The translations under genes and the position numbers were made by a program. A DNA stretch of 64,000 nt, taken from assembly GCA_003868215.1 (NCBI GenBank), contig QWDQ01000012.1:248001-312000 (forward strand). The letters run 5' to 3'. Under the pieces are notes generated by a model, which was not told the DNA's origin, did not search any database, and worked only from the letters and a program-made list of their open reading frames with translations. Source of the DNA: Pseudophaeomoniella oleicola (lineage: Eukaryota; Ascomycota; Eurotiomycetes; Phaeomoniellales; Phaeomoniellaceae). This document shows, in pieces, positions 1 through 11,824 of this stretch. The first letter of the stretch is position 1; the number at the start of each line of letters is the position of its first letter.

Positions 1-82
1 ACAATGTGAGAATTGACGCTTTCTGGCGTATGCAATGCTTGACGCTGATGAATGAACCCGAATCGGCTGCTGTAAGTCCTGC

Positions 83-919
83 TCATACGAATCGTCCTCG
101 CTTGCTTCCACCACCAGAGTTGTCCTTCCCTTCGCTATTGTCGAGATTGGATAGGTTGAAGAAATCAGGAACTTGGAATTTGCGTTTCGTGCCAGCATTG
201 AATCGGACCTCACGCGTTCCTGACCGATGACCGTTATGAGAGTTGCCACTGTGCCGTTGTGACGTTCGCGAGCTTCGACTGTGGACTTCTAAGCGCATAG
301 GAGCCGTGGCCGTTGCGTTGCCTCCATGGTGTTCCACGACGTTATCGGCTGCCACGTCGGAAGTAGACATGTCGGCATCCAAAGATACGCTTAATGGTGG
401 TGCTGCGGTGAATGTAAACATAGTAGGGTTTGGTGGTGTTATGTCTTGTTGCTGGGGTGGAGATGTTGACGATCTTATAGGAGGTGCAGGGGAAGCTTCC
501 TTGCGAACAGGAGATATGGTTCTTGACGGAGGTTGTAGGTTGTTGTTTTGTTGTCGAACGGGGGATGAGCTTCTCGTGCGAGATTCCTCATCGCCGTTGT
601 CATCTTCATCATCGCTTGCACCTAGACCAACAGCTGGCCCTCTGGTATATCGCTCTGTTGCCCACTGCCGCACTTTCCAACCTTCACCATCCATAAGGCC
701 GAGATTTCCTTTATCTAGGAAGACAAGGAGGTCTTCTAACGCATCTTGGTAGCCTTGTTGACGAGCATCAGATTGGCTTGCGGCAGCAGACTTGTATAGG
801 TTGGTGACGGAGAGAGCAGCAGACTTGAAAGCCTGCAATAATTGCTCTGGTGATTGTGGTTTTGTGGAAAGCGGGGTAGAAGCTGGCAGAGAGTTATTGA
901 GTGAACGCATCGAATCCAT
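83..919 (-). CDS. HAPSTR1/TAPR1-like (DUF4588) protein
   Basis: A single-exon frame of 278 residues. The N-terminal 60 residues carry the motif SAALSVTNLYK followed by a Q/G-rich helix (QQGYQDALEDLL) and a GEGWKVRQWA segment. The first part resembles the human HAPSTR1 (C16orf72) core, FQNAATAVTNLYKES. The rest is low-complexity, rich in Ser, Pro and acidic residues, and ends in a basic tail (GSKRGRF) that could act as a nuclear signal. I chose the ATG at 919 because the open frame further upstream has no other ATG. Animal HAPSTR1 binds the ubiquitin ligase HUWE1 and tunes stress responses; transfer of that role to fungi is inference. The gene is divergent from the ISWI gene, sharing about 650 bp of promoter. 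An extra 5' exon cannot be excluded. Confidence 0.7.
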   Translation of the reverse strand: MDSMRSLNNSLPASTPLSTKPQSPEQLLQAFKSAALSVTNLYKSAAASQSDARQQGYQDALEDLLVFLDKGNLGLMDGEGWKVRQWATERYTRGPAVGLGASDDEDDNGDEESRTRSSSPVRQQNNNLQPPSRTISPVRKEASPAPPIRSSTSPPQQQDITPPNPTMFTFTAAPPLSVSLDADMSTSDVAADNVVEHHGGNATATAPMRLEVHSRSSRTSQRHSGNSHNGHRSGTREVRFNAGTKRKFQVPDFFNLSNLDNSEGKDNSGGGSKRGRFV

Positions 920-1568
920 GCTGTTTAAAACCGGCACAGAAGCCACAAAAGAGACTAAAAGGCCAGAAGCTGGCAACAGTGAACGACTGCACTGAGCCTA
1001 AGAAGGTTGCCGATTGTGTCTGTCGCCCAGCGCTGATATCACGATTACCGGGTGGGAAAATATCGTTGATGGAAAGAAGAGCACGGTATAGGTTGTCGAA
1101 GTTCCCTGAATGGATGCGTCGAAGAAGAAGGACCTCGACCAAACAGAGGAAATTCAACTAAAGAGACCTGCTTTGGAATGGATATTGAAGGAGTGGGAAT
1201 GGCGGTTGTTTGGTTTGACGATGTGTAGGCAGATGATGACTTCTTTCTTGGTTCCTAGAAACTTCCGCAGTGATAACATGCGGTATCGGAAATTTCCGCT
1301 CTTCGGGGTGGGCGGCGCGTGAAGTCTATCTACGTGAAGACCAGCGGAGAGGCTCAAAATTGTGAGCACCTGCTACCCTTACACTTGCACTCCTCCCTTA
1401 CCCTCTTGAGCGCGACATATGTACGACTTTCCATCAACAACACCACGATCATCCTATTGATTATTCCCCGGACGTTGAAGCGCCTTCCACAAGCGCGCAG
1501 TATTGATTTCGGACGCGACTACCGGTATATAGTGAGGCCCAGAGGGCTTCACCGTTTGAGTGGCAGCG
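920..1568. promoter_or_regulatory. Divergent promoter region, HAPSTR1-like / ISWI
   Basis: This 649-bp spacer separates two head-to-head genes and must hold both promoters and 5' untranslated regions. Short open frames on both strands lack family features. I see no clear TATA box or named factor site. Confidence 0.5.
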
Positions 1569-4500
1569 ATGGCTCCTAAAGGACGACGGAGCAATTCTGG
1601 CTCCCCTTCACAGATAGACACACCTATGACAGATGCCAACGACCCAGCACCTATGCGTACTGGTGCATTGGAGGTTTGTCTATACTTTCCATGCTGCCGC
1701 TTGAAGCGTGCTGTCCAATGGCAATGGCTAATATCGCGCAGGACCTGAACGATACTCCCGATTACACGGTCGGTCATCTAATCGCACATGTCTACTAGTA
1801 GTGGCCAGTTCTGACTATGACCTTAGGATTCGGACACAAATCCAAATACTACAGCAAGTAGTATCATAGGTGACTCTCCAGCAACGGACGGGCGCAAGAA
1901 GAGAGCAGAAGCCTTCCAGTTGCGGAAGTCTGTCTTGGGGAAGAAACATGGGCATCTTAACGAGTCGAAGGTTTGCATGTGTCAACTGCCTAAAGGAAGC
2001 TACTGACAACTGTACAGGAAGACGATTCCATTAGACGGTTCAAATACCTGCTTGGTCTCACCGACCTTTTCCGACATTTCATTGATACCAATCCTAATCC
2101 ACGAATTCGGGAGATTCTCACAGAGATAGACCGCCAAAATGATGAAGAGGCTATCAAGGCTAAGAAGAATCAAGCGAGAAGTGGTGGCGCAGCCAGCGGT
2201 GCTCGACGAAGGACAGAACAGGAAGAAGACGCAGAGCTTCTACGAGACGAAAAGCACGGTGGTTCAAGGGAGCTTACTGTTTTCCGAGAATCACCTTCTT
2301 TCATTCAGGGCGGTGAAATGAGGGATTACCAGGTTGCTGGTCTCAACTGGATGATCTCCCTGCATGAGAATGGTATCTCCGGTATCCTCGCAGACGAGAT
2401 GGGTTTGGGGAAGACCTTGCAAACCATATCGTTCCTTGGTTATCTGCGACACGTTCGAGATACCACTGGCCCACATCTCGTGCTGGTACCGAAATCGACA
2501 CTTGACAACTGGAAACGAGAATTCGCCAAATGGACACCTGAGGTAGACGTTCTCGTGCTGCAGGGATCCAAAGACGATCGACATGCGCTGATCAATGACC
2601 GCCTGGTTGATGAGAACTTCGATGTCTGCGTCACAAGCTATGAAATGGTTCTGCGAGAAAAAGCGCACCTGAGGAAGTTTGCATGGGAATACATCATAGT
2701 CGATGAAGCACATCGCATCAAGAACGAGGAATCATCTTTGGCGCAGATTGTGCGGACATTCTCGTCGAGGAATAGGTTGCTCATAACTGGTACCCCATTG
2801 CAGAACAACTTGCACGAGCTATGGGCTTTGCTCAACTTCTTGCTCCCAGATGTCTTCGGAGACTCCGAAGCCTTCGACCAATGGTTTTCTAGCCAGAATG
2901 AGGATTCCGACACCGTCGTGCAGCAGCTACACCGTGTCCTGCGCCCTTTCTTACTTCGACGTGTGAAAGCGGATGTTGAGAAGAGCTTGTTACCGAAGAA
3001 AGAGATCAACTTGTATGTTGGCATGTCGGAGATGCAGGTCAAATGGTATCAGAAAATCCTCGAAAAGGATATCGATGCTGTCAACGGTGCCGCCGGAAAA
3101 CGAGAGTCTAAGACTCGCCTTCTCAATATCGTCATGCAGCTGCGGAAATGTTGTAACCACCCCTATCTTTTCGAGGGAGCCGAACCAGGTCCACCATATA
3201 CCACCGACGAGCACCTTGTCAATAATTCTGGAAAGATGGTCATCCTGGATAAAATTCTTACCCGAATGAAGAAGCAGGGTAGTCGAGTGCTGATATTCTC
3301 CCAGATGAGTCGTGTTCTCGACATCTTGGAAGACTACTGTGTTTTCCGAGGTCATCAGTACTGCCGCATCGACGGAGGGACTGCTCACGAAGACAGAATC
3401 GCGGCCATTGATGACTATAACAAGCCAGGATCGGAAAAATTTGTCTTTCTCCTCACAACACGTGCTGGCGGTCTAGGTATCAACCTGACGACGGCAGATA
3501 TCGTCGTACTCTTCGATAGCGACTGGAATCCACAGGCTGATCTGCAAGCCATGGATAGGGCTCACCGTATTGGGCAGACGAAACAAGTGATTGTGTTCCG
3601 CTTCGTCACTGAAAAAGCCATTGAAGAGAAAGTCCTTGAACGGGCTGCACAGAAGCTCAGACTCGACCAGTTAGTCATTCAACAAGGGCGAGCGCAACAG
3701 CAGCAAAAGCAAGCAGCTTCGAAGGACGATCTGCTTAATATGATTCAACATGGTGCTGAGGAGGTGTTCCAGACAAAGGGTCCCCTTGGTAAGACAGATG
3801 GTGTCACCGACGATGATATCGACGCAATCCTTAGACATGGCGAGGAAAGAACTGCGGAACTCAACAAGAAGTATGAGTCGCTTGGTATCGATGATCTACA
3901 AAAGTTTGAAGCCGATAATGCCTATGAGTGGAATGGCCAGGACTTCGCGAAACCAAAGAAAGACATTGCCATCAATTGGATCAATCCGGCCAAACGTGAA
4001 CGAAAAGAGCAGTCTTATTCTATGGACAATTACTATCGCCAAGCTTTAGCAACTGGAGGTCCTAAAGAGCCACCTAAGCCCAAAGCGCCGAAAGCTCCCA
4101 AGCAAGTTACAATTCATGACTGGCAATTCTTTCCCCCCGAGCTCGAAGAACTTCAAGAGAAGGAGACAGCGTGGTTTCACAAGGAAATCGGCTACAAAGC
4201 CCTCCTACCTGATGGTCCAGAGGACACTCTTTCGGAACGCGAAGCTGATCGAGAAGTGGAGCAACTCGCAATAGACAATGCCACTCCCCTCACCGAGGAA
4301 GAACAAGCTCGCAAGGCTGTGATGGCCGAAGATGGCTTTGGGAGTTGGAATCGTCGCGATTTCCAACAATTTATCAACGGCTGCGCAAAGTTCGGTCGTA
4401 ACGACTATGAGGGAATCGCTACCGAAGTTGACTCGAAGACTCCAGAGGAAGTCAAAGACTATAGCAAAGTATTCTGGAAACGTTACACAGAAATCGCAGA

Positions 4501-5233
4501 TTACCCTAAACATATCAAGGCCATCGAGCAGGGCGAGGAGAAATTGCGGCGCATGAACCACCTGAAGAAAATGCTGAGAAAGAAGATGGAAATGTACCGT
4601 GTACCGCTCCAGCAAATGAAGATCAACTACACTGTGGCAACAACGAACAAAAAGGTCTACACAGAAGAAGAAGATCGGTTTTTGCTTGTCATGCTTGACC
4701 GCTACGGTGTCGATGGTGAAGGTCTATACGAGAAAATCCGCGATGAAATCCGTGAATCACCCTTGTTCAGATTTGACTGGTTCTTCCTCTCCCGTACACC
4801 TGTCGAGATCGGAAGGCGATGTACTACGCTCTTGAACACTGTTGCGAGGGAATTTGACGGTGATTCTAAGTCTTCAGGCGGTGTCAACGGGACGGATGGC
4901 AAATCCCGCGGCCGCGACCGTGATAGTGAAGATATCGAAAACGAAGATGACGTCCAACCTGCGAAGAAGAAGGCCAAAAGCAGTGCTCCCGCGGTAGTAA
5001 GTCTGATCCTGTTCATTCCTCCCCTTGTACTCGTCTACAACCAAGCTGACGTTCTTGCCCCCCCGCAGAACAAACAAGTCAAGAATTTGAAGGCGAATGG
5101 TACAACAGCATCATCGACAGCTAATACGTCGAAAGCTTCAAGCGTAGCCACCAGCCGTGCTGCGAGTACAGCCTCGACGCCTCCGCCATCCAAAGCTAAA
5201 GCATCGTCTGCTTCAAAGTCCAGGAAGAGGTGA
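1569..5233 (+). CDS. ISWI-family chromatin-remodelling ATPase
   Basis: Exons are 1569-1673, 1827-1970, 2018-4996 and 5069-5233, giving about 1,106 residues. It slides nucleosomes as the ATPase of ISWI complexes (ISW1/ISW2 class) in the nucleus. An acidic N-terminal region is followed by SNF2_N with Walker A (DEMGLGKT, about residue 210) and DEAH (about 312), then helicase C with the motif VI region (DRAHRIGQ). C-terminal HAND, SANT (FGSWNRRDF) and SLIDE ([13 protein letters not shown] ... [10 protein letters not shown]) regions identify ISWI rather than SWI2 or CHD. The start at 1569 opens with a basic stretch (MAPKGRRS) like other fungal ISWI proteins. The last intron (4997-5068, GTAAGT...CCCGCAG) is 72 nt and phase 0, so it contains no stop and could be mistaken for coding sequence; the peptide it would encode is hydrophobic and out of character. 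The tail is Lys/Ser/Ala-rich. Confidence 0.95.
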
Positions 5234-7735
5234 AGATTCCTATTATGACGTGTATCTAATGGATGGTTGTACCATAAGAGCTCATATTTATGTTCATGTG
5301 CGTGTCCGCAGGGTTTCATATCTTTTTGTTTCATGGGTTGCTGGGGACATCGTTAGAAATGTGGAAAGGTGATTCGCATGTAACACAGCAGGTTTGAATT
5401 GGGATGAATGTGGTCTTGGGCTGAGAGAGGGGTGGGATTATGACTATCAACCTCGAGAACCGGATAGACTGGCCGATGGTGTATCTGCTGCAATCAGTCT
5501 CCTTTTTTCGCCTTCTGTGTTCAAGGAAGGGGTGCCCATGCAATGTGCAAGGGTCCCTCTTGTACTGATCAGTCTGCTTTTTTAGTCACAGTTTCAGCTG
5601 GTAGACAAAATGAAAGCGTATATTCAACTTTAGGTCCAATAGATCGGTATACACACTAGAGATCAATAACTATCAGACTCTTGATGGAGAAAGCACTGAG
5701 ACTCGCTATATCGAAGTAAAGATACGTAAGGTAACAAATCGAGAAGGGAATGGCAGTCTTTTCGGAGAGGGGATGTATGATCTGCACTCTCGTGGAGGAG
5801 GCAAGAAGTGCTGAGATCTGTATGTAGGTTTCGAAAGGAGAGAACTGGCTGTATGAGCCAAGTTGGCTTGCAGTATCTATTCTCATTGCTATCCTACAGG
5901 TGTCGTCACTCATTCAATGATAGATGAGGGTCAAGCTGCTTCTACGATCGCTTGAGAAGGTTGACGTACAGCAGCGGATTTGAGGTGGTAAGTTGTGAGA
6001 TGGGCAAGCTCGAGGGATCACATACAAACGGACAAAGGATCAATAACCTCAGATGTAGATCGTAAGACCGTTCACTGAGTCCCACGGCTTCCAACAACCA
6101 ACCTGCAGATGGCTTGTCTTGGTGGAGGGGGGAGGGGGGCGTCTGAGGGATCGGCGAGGGAGATAGCTGTCATGCCTGTCACAGGGGGGCTTCTGGAAGC
6201 CTTCTTCACGATCGTTAGGGCGCTTTCGTACCTGCAGTCAGGGTGCCACGAATGACGTTGGCGATTTTTCCCTATCCAAGGGAGCAAGATAGCCTGAGTT
6301 TCGGAGGAATGCTTCGAGAAAGCCATCGAAGAAGTCTAATGTCGAGGCGGCGAGGCGGGGGGAGGTCAAAAAGGCCGCAGGAAGCAGCTTCCTCACTCCT
6401 TGAATAGATGAAACGTCATATCCTGCACATGCATATGCGGCATGAGATAAAATAAGGCACCAAGGTTCGGAATCCGACGTTTTGGCGTACACTGAGGAGC
6501 TCTGGTCGAGCGAATGAACAGGTAGAGGGGTCTGACCACCATTGATAAAGTAGTTAGTGAGAGATAGAAGCGTTACATCGTCAGTGTCTGTGTGTCTGAG
6601 GTTGAGGATGCTCGAAGCTCGCATCGCTCGTGTGATATCTGCGGCGGGGGGGGAAAAGAAAAACGTTTGATGAAGCATGAGCTCGGTCTCCGTGGCGAAT
6701 AAGAATCCAAGCCAATAGTGATAACCATCTAAAAGCTGGTAAATGATAGCGATGCTCGCGAGATGTAGGGGTTTACAGTAAAGCTACTGATGTGGATGCT
6801 GGATAGACGGTGATATGTGCAGTGTTAGTTTCCCCATGAAGCCGGAGTCTGCGTCAGCACCATCATCTCATCTGTACTTTGCGAAAGATTAGAAAGCTTC
6901 TAGAAGGCTGACAAGCTGAACAAGCGAGACAGGTTAATGCATGTACATGCAGACTTGTATATTTGCTTTGTACAGTGCTGACGTGGAAGTTATCAGGGTT
7001 CGTCGAATTATCGATGGATATTGCTGACCACCACCCCTTGCTTTGCTCAGGCAACTAACTGCACATACACCGAAAAGAGAGCCTATTCCTGGCAATTCGG
7101 TCGTACATCCTGGTACATTTAGTCTACCTGCAGCTGCTTCTTGCATCAAGGCAGCATCGAATTGTCGATCGTGATATTGCCTTTCTACGACCTATCTCTT
7201 TCTCTGGCATCGTAGACGGCGAGCGAGCGACTTTTAGAGGGCACGATCATCGCTTTCACCCGAAACTTTGACCCCTACTTTGACCCCCTCCATCAAGAGA
7301 CTCTCGACTCGTGCTTGCTCCATTCAATATGGAATATACATGTTCTCATTGTTTGTGTTTACAGTATCATACATAGCCTAGTCATAATTTCCACCGATAG
7401 CTCCGCATTCCGAATCTGGAAGACGACAGCAGGGGGACAGCCAAGTGATGGTGAATAATAGAGCGTTTCAAGTATGGGCTATACGATCAGTGGAAACACC
7501 TCGTCTGCCTAACACACGAGTCATGAATCGGTGGATCGCTTACTGCTATAGGAAATTAGTGCCTACCGAATGCCGCAAATGCCGGTCTTTCTCAATCATC
7601 AGCACGAGATCTAAAGAAAGCTCATCTTTCTGCTGCATGGTGAAGTACAGTTGTCTGTGGAGGAGAGAGAGAAACGCTCCAGTCAACACATGGCCGTTTC
7701 CCGTCCTGATTGACAACAAACCTCACCTGCACATC

Positions 7736-7956
7736 TACTACGTAGTACTATCTTCTTCACCTTCTCCTGTGGCACTCGGTTGCGCATCCGAATGGTTCGT
7801 TCGTATTCTATAGCCGCCAGCCAGCGATTTGCAGCCAAGTCGGTTTCTAGCCATTCATTCTCCAGTATCCGAGGTGATTGCCGATCGAAGAAAGGGTATT
7901 TACTCTGTACAGTACGCGTGACTGACACTTACTACGTAGTACGTTGTACGTAGTAT
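7736..7956. repeat. TACTACGTAGTA palindrome copies (7.7-8.0 kb)
   Basis: Perfect or near-perfect TACTACGTAGTA palindromes occur at 7736-7750 and twice at 7930-7956 (ACTACGTAGT then GTACGTAGTA). They lie in non-coding DNA. The same core recurs near 9573-9600, 9847-9858, 27598 and 37705. Confidence 0.6.
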
Positions 7957-9572
7957 GTCAAATCTCCTACGTGGCTCGGTTGGCATCTGCTGGATAGTCG
8001 GATGGTCCACTCAGCCGTTGATCAGTGCTGGAAACGGCAACAACTCGAAGCCACGGGGGTACCAGCTTACCGGGTCATCACAGGGAGCGACGAGAAGCTA
8101 TGGATTTTGGACTACCCCGGTTGTACAGGCCATACCGCATGAGACTGATCGCGTCTGGGGCTGACTGGCTCGACCAGTCTTCTCACGGGAAATGTCAAGG
8201 TTGTATGCTATAAGCTTGGTACATGGCTTACTGTAGGCCAGACCGACAGAGATAATCTAAACCCCTGGTATCTATCTACCTTTGTGCGGTAGAATATGGG
8301 TCAAAATCGGTATGGCTACCTCTGGGACAAGTTAGCGATGGAGTCATCATTGAAAGCGGTATTAGCATCTCTTCTGAGCTCTCTGCTGCCAACATCCACA
8401 ATATCGTTCAAGCCGCTATACTCCCTACTGTTAACCGACGATCAATGCCCCCGGTCGCGTCGTCTAATTCGATGGACATTAGTGCAGCGACAGTGCAATT
8501 TTGGCTCGTGTCAGCCGCAGATATCCTAGATTAGTCCGCTTATTGCTGAAGGTGATTTGCCAGCTTTGCGAGGAGACATACCCAGTACATAGTAGAAAAA
8601 TCTAGCGTAACGACGTATTACTATGTATGGTTACTACTGTAGGTCACGCCAGACGCATCGGTTGTCGTATGGGGTGAGGGGGGAGAGGGGGGAAGGAACC
8701 GACTTCTCTCTCTTGTACGGACTACATCCACGGTACCTTGCTTCGGCATGAAGCTGAGATGATTCAACCCTGTCGCTGCTTGGGTAATACGCAGAGACTG
8801 GAGGTATTTGAATTAGAGTGAGCACGCCTGACTCGGTGGACTTAATTTCGGATAAACGACTCTCAACAGCTTCCGGGTACCATTATAGAATAGAACAGGA
8901 AGAAGAACGATACTTATCCGGGACTAAGTTATGGCAGAGTACAGATCCATCCCTGGCACTGCTTTCGAAGAATGTACTCTTTGTGTGCGATGATCATCTG
9001 CTTGAATTAATCTTCAAGGAGCTTACTAGAGGCGAACAGTCTCAAGGGAAACTCGTACAGTGCTCGTTCGCAACAGCTCATGACAGGACAAACAGTAAAG
9101 GAAAGTGCGGCAGAGATCAGCCCGGTTGTGTACAATCTCCTCCTAGATTGAACCATGACCTGACCGTGGGTATCATCATCCAAGAGGCACCACTGCAACT
9201 ACTCATGCTGCACGCATGCTTGACGACGTAGGTCCCCATCAGTGTAGCTGCTATAAGCGTTACTGAGTATAGCATCAACGGTAAGCAGTAGTGACGCTGT
9301 CTCTCAGGGAGACGGTCCCGAAATATGTCATGTAGAGTGTCTCACGTCGAGTCACCTGCCACGAAGATAGAATAAAAATGTGTAATGCAGGACAACTACG
9401 TGTTCGATCGATCAATCATGCTTTCTCATCCCATCGACGACGTGGTCAGCCTTCGCGATTACCAGCAGATCCGGACAAAGTTGCACGATAGCTCGACAGC
9501 CTAGGGAATTAGTATATTAATATAATTTAGTATCGTATAGGGATTCTAGTAGAGTATGACTAACTTAACCAT

Positions 9573-9600
9573 AGTACTACGTAGTGCTACGTAGTAGTAG
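9573..9600. repeat. Tandem TACGTAGT palindrome pair
   Basis: Two overlapping copies of the CTACGTAG core (AGTACTACGTAGTG then CTACGTAGTAGTAG) sit back to back. A further copy lies at 9847-9858 and a one-base variant (ACTGCGTAGTAA) near 9979. Function unknown. Confidence 0.6.
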
Positions 9601-9770
9601 TGTATCCCCTAGGAGAGACCTTGTGTTCAAAGACAACAGGGTTTATACCGCACGATACTGCAGGCAGACACGGTACAGCAGATCATGCCCTTAACTTATC
9701 CAAAGCGTTGGTAACGTCGAACGCGGTTGAAAAATAGCTACCGAACGAGCCTATCATAATTAATATCCAG

Positions 9771-9806
9771 TCCTGGTCCTGGTCCTGGTCCTGGTCCTGG
9801 TCCTGG
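9771..9806 (+). repeat. (TCCTGG)6 tandem repeat
   Basis: Six perfect copies of the hexamer TCCTGG in non-coding DNA. Confidence 0.95.
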
Positions 9807-11412
9807 TCGAGAGAAGATGAAATCAATCAGCCAAAGTCAGTCCTCTCTACTACGTAGTAATTACTTCCCGTCTCCTCCTCCTCTGCTAGGCAACCGTGCG
9901 TGTCATTGGGATCTCTCAACTGCTTTCCATTATTAGCTTCAGCCATGAGAGATCATCCTTTTTTTTCATCAGAAAGTTACTGCGTAGTAAGTTAGGACGG
10001 GGCATTCTCGTTGCATACTTCCTGTTTCATCAGATGCTCGGTACACCAAGCACCAAGACGATGTACTAACATCTCTATCCCTTGCTCGACGGATTACGTT
10101 GCCCTGCATCGAAGTAAAGATAGAAGCTTCTCTAACGACGATTTCGTCACTATCCTCCGTCAGCTCGATGCTGGGCTTGCATGTTCCGTTCGGACCTGCG
10201 CCTTAACGAGCAACACCGCCCGCAAGGCAGCAAACCAAAAGGCAGCGCAAGGCAGAATGGTGTCTGTATCGCTTCAGTAATTGTACCACACTTTCCTTTA
10301 CGATGTGTACTTGATATGGTTAGAAGCCTGAGCCAGGAATAGACTCTTGCTAGGACTGTTCTTCCCCTCCACCAAGTGGATTTGGGCGCTAAACACTCGA
10401 TATGACTCGTTCGCTAACGCAGATTTGCTCTTGTACATGGTTCGGGATGCGAATCACGGCTCATGAGTTAAGAAAAGGGCTTGCACTACACACTCTGAGC
10501 CTATGGATACCGCTACACAGTCCGACAGAGTCTACGGACTACACAGAGAGGCTCTGTTGACTGTGCACATTTCGTTCCTTTTGCGCTATCTTTGGGCCGG
10601 CCTCACCGGCTGCATCTCTAACCTGCGTTGGCTTGCTGTTTCAAGTACGACGGTCCAACGGTCTAACCTTTCACCACCCTGCCGTGACGCTGAAGTTAAA
10701 TTTGAAGCTGTCCATGGGACCACAGGTATGGATCTCCTTGAACTGACCGGGATGGTGAGTAGGGACCCCCTGTGTGTCGGTTGCAACCTCCATCCCCACT
10801 CCCATTCCCATTCCGACCGGCTTCACCCCTCCCTCTGACTAAACTTACAGAGTGGTTCGGGCTCTTTCAATTCCCCTTTTGGGTGATATATACTGCTGTA
10901 CTGTACTACCGCAGCATGTCCTGGTCCATGTTCTTGAGCTAAACACATCGGGTAATACCTTGCGACGTCCTCGCTCGACATTCATTTCTGTCGGGTCGCC
11001 GATCCTGCTACCGACCACGCGGGCAGACTGTCGCGCTGTTCCCATGTTGCACCTCCTTCGATCATCCAAGATACCCTCCTTCGCGGAAACTCCTAGCGGT
11101 CTTCAGTGCGATACATAATACAGCCTTGTCCATTCCGGTTGATGCTAGACAAGTACCCTTGCTGATCCCTGGACCTGAGAAACTCTTGGCTCGCTAACTG
11201 CGGTCTATTCTGAGGTAAGCGTGGTAAGAACCATATTGCGATCTCTCAGAATGCCTCCATGCCAGAGAGATGACCTAAATTGGCATCAAGCGCGATCATA
11301 GCCCCAGTATGTCCATGTGTATTTTCGGAAAGACCCAATATGCTTGTCCTAACCTAAAGATGGTCGCTCAGTAGGATATTCCTCGGCCGAGTATCATTAC
11401 CTTCTCATCGCA

Positions 11413-11437
11413 TCTCTCTCTCTCTCTCTCTCTCTCT
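11413..11437 (+). repeat. (CT)n microsatellite
   Basis: An uninterrupted pyrimidine dinucleotide run about 390 bp upstream of the C2H2 factor start codon. Such tracts are common in fungal promoters and 5' leaders. Confidence 0.9.
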
Positions 11438-11824
11438 TTTCTTTTCGACCCCATAATTGAATACTACTCTCCATGTCAAACTTATCAGACCATCTCTTTC
11501 AATCCCCTATCCAACTGGTCCTGACGCAGGAACCACCCTAGCCTGGCTCGTTCGTCTAACTTTAGCCGTTGTGACATCCTGGTATCCGACTGGGGCTCAT
11601 ATCCAAGTACTGGGTACCTTCTCAGTCGGCGACACACCTCGCTGCATGCCACTGTGCTTTCCGATCCACAAATCAAGACGGACCGTCCTGAGGCTCAGCG
11701 TCTTCCTGATTGCGGGGCCAGATATCTTGCTGTTGATATTCTTAGACCTCTTTCTAATTGCCGTCCCTTCCTTCACTCCCGCGGTCCATCCTTTCTTATA
11801 TCAAGCCAGGCGCCCAGCCTTAAG

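Larger units (their letters stand above)
5234..11824. other. Gene-poor intergenic stretch (6.6 kb)
   Basis: No frame here has recognisable domains, good starts or convincing splice structure. The longest (6238-6678 minus, 7445-7813 plus, 8818-9231 plus) are under 150 codons and unlike known families. The stretch holds repeated copies of a TACTACGTAGTA palindrome between 7.7 and 10 kb, a (TCCTGG)6 tandem repeat at 9771-9806 and a (CT)n tract at 11413-11437. The last few hundred bases are probably promoter and 5' leader of the C2H2 factor gene. No transposon coding sequence was recognised. Confidence 0.6.

Noticed and set aside
6238-6678. 146-codon minus-strand frame
   Set aside because: A pyrimidine-rich CAG acceptor-like site lies near its start, but no upstream exon or recognisable domain could be found.
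8818-9231. 137-codon plus-strand frame
   Set aside because: Begins with GTG and resembles no family; likely chance.
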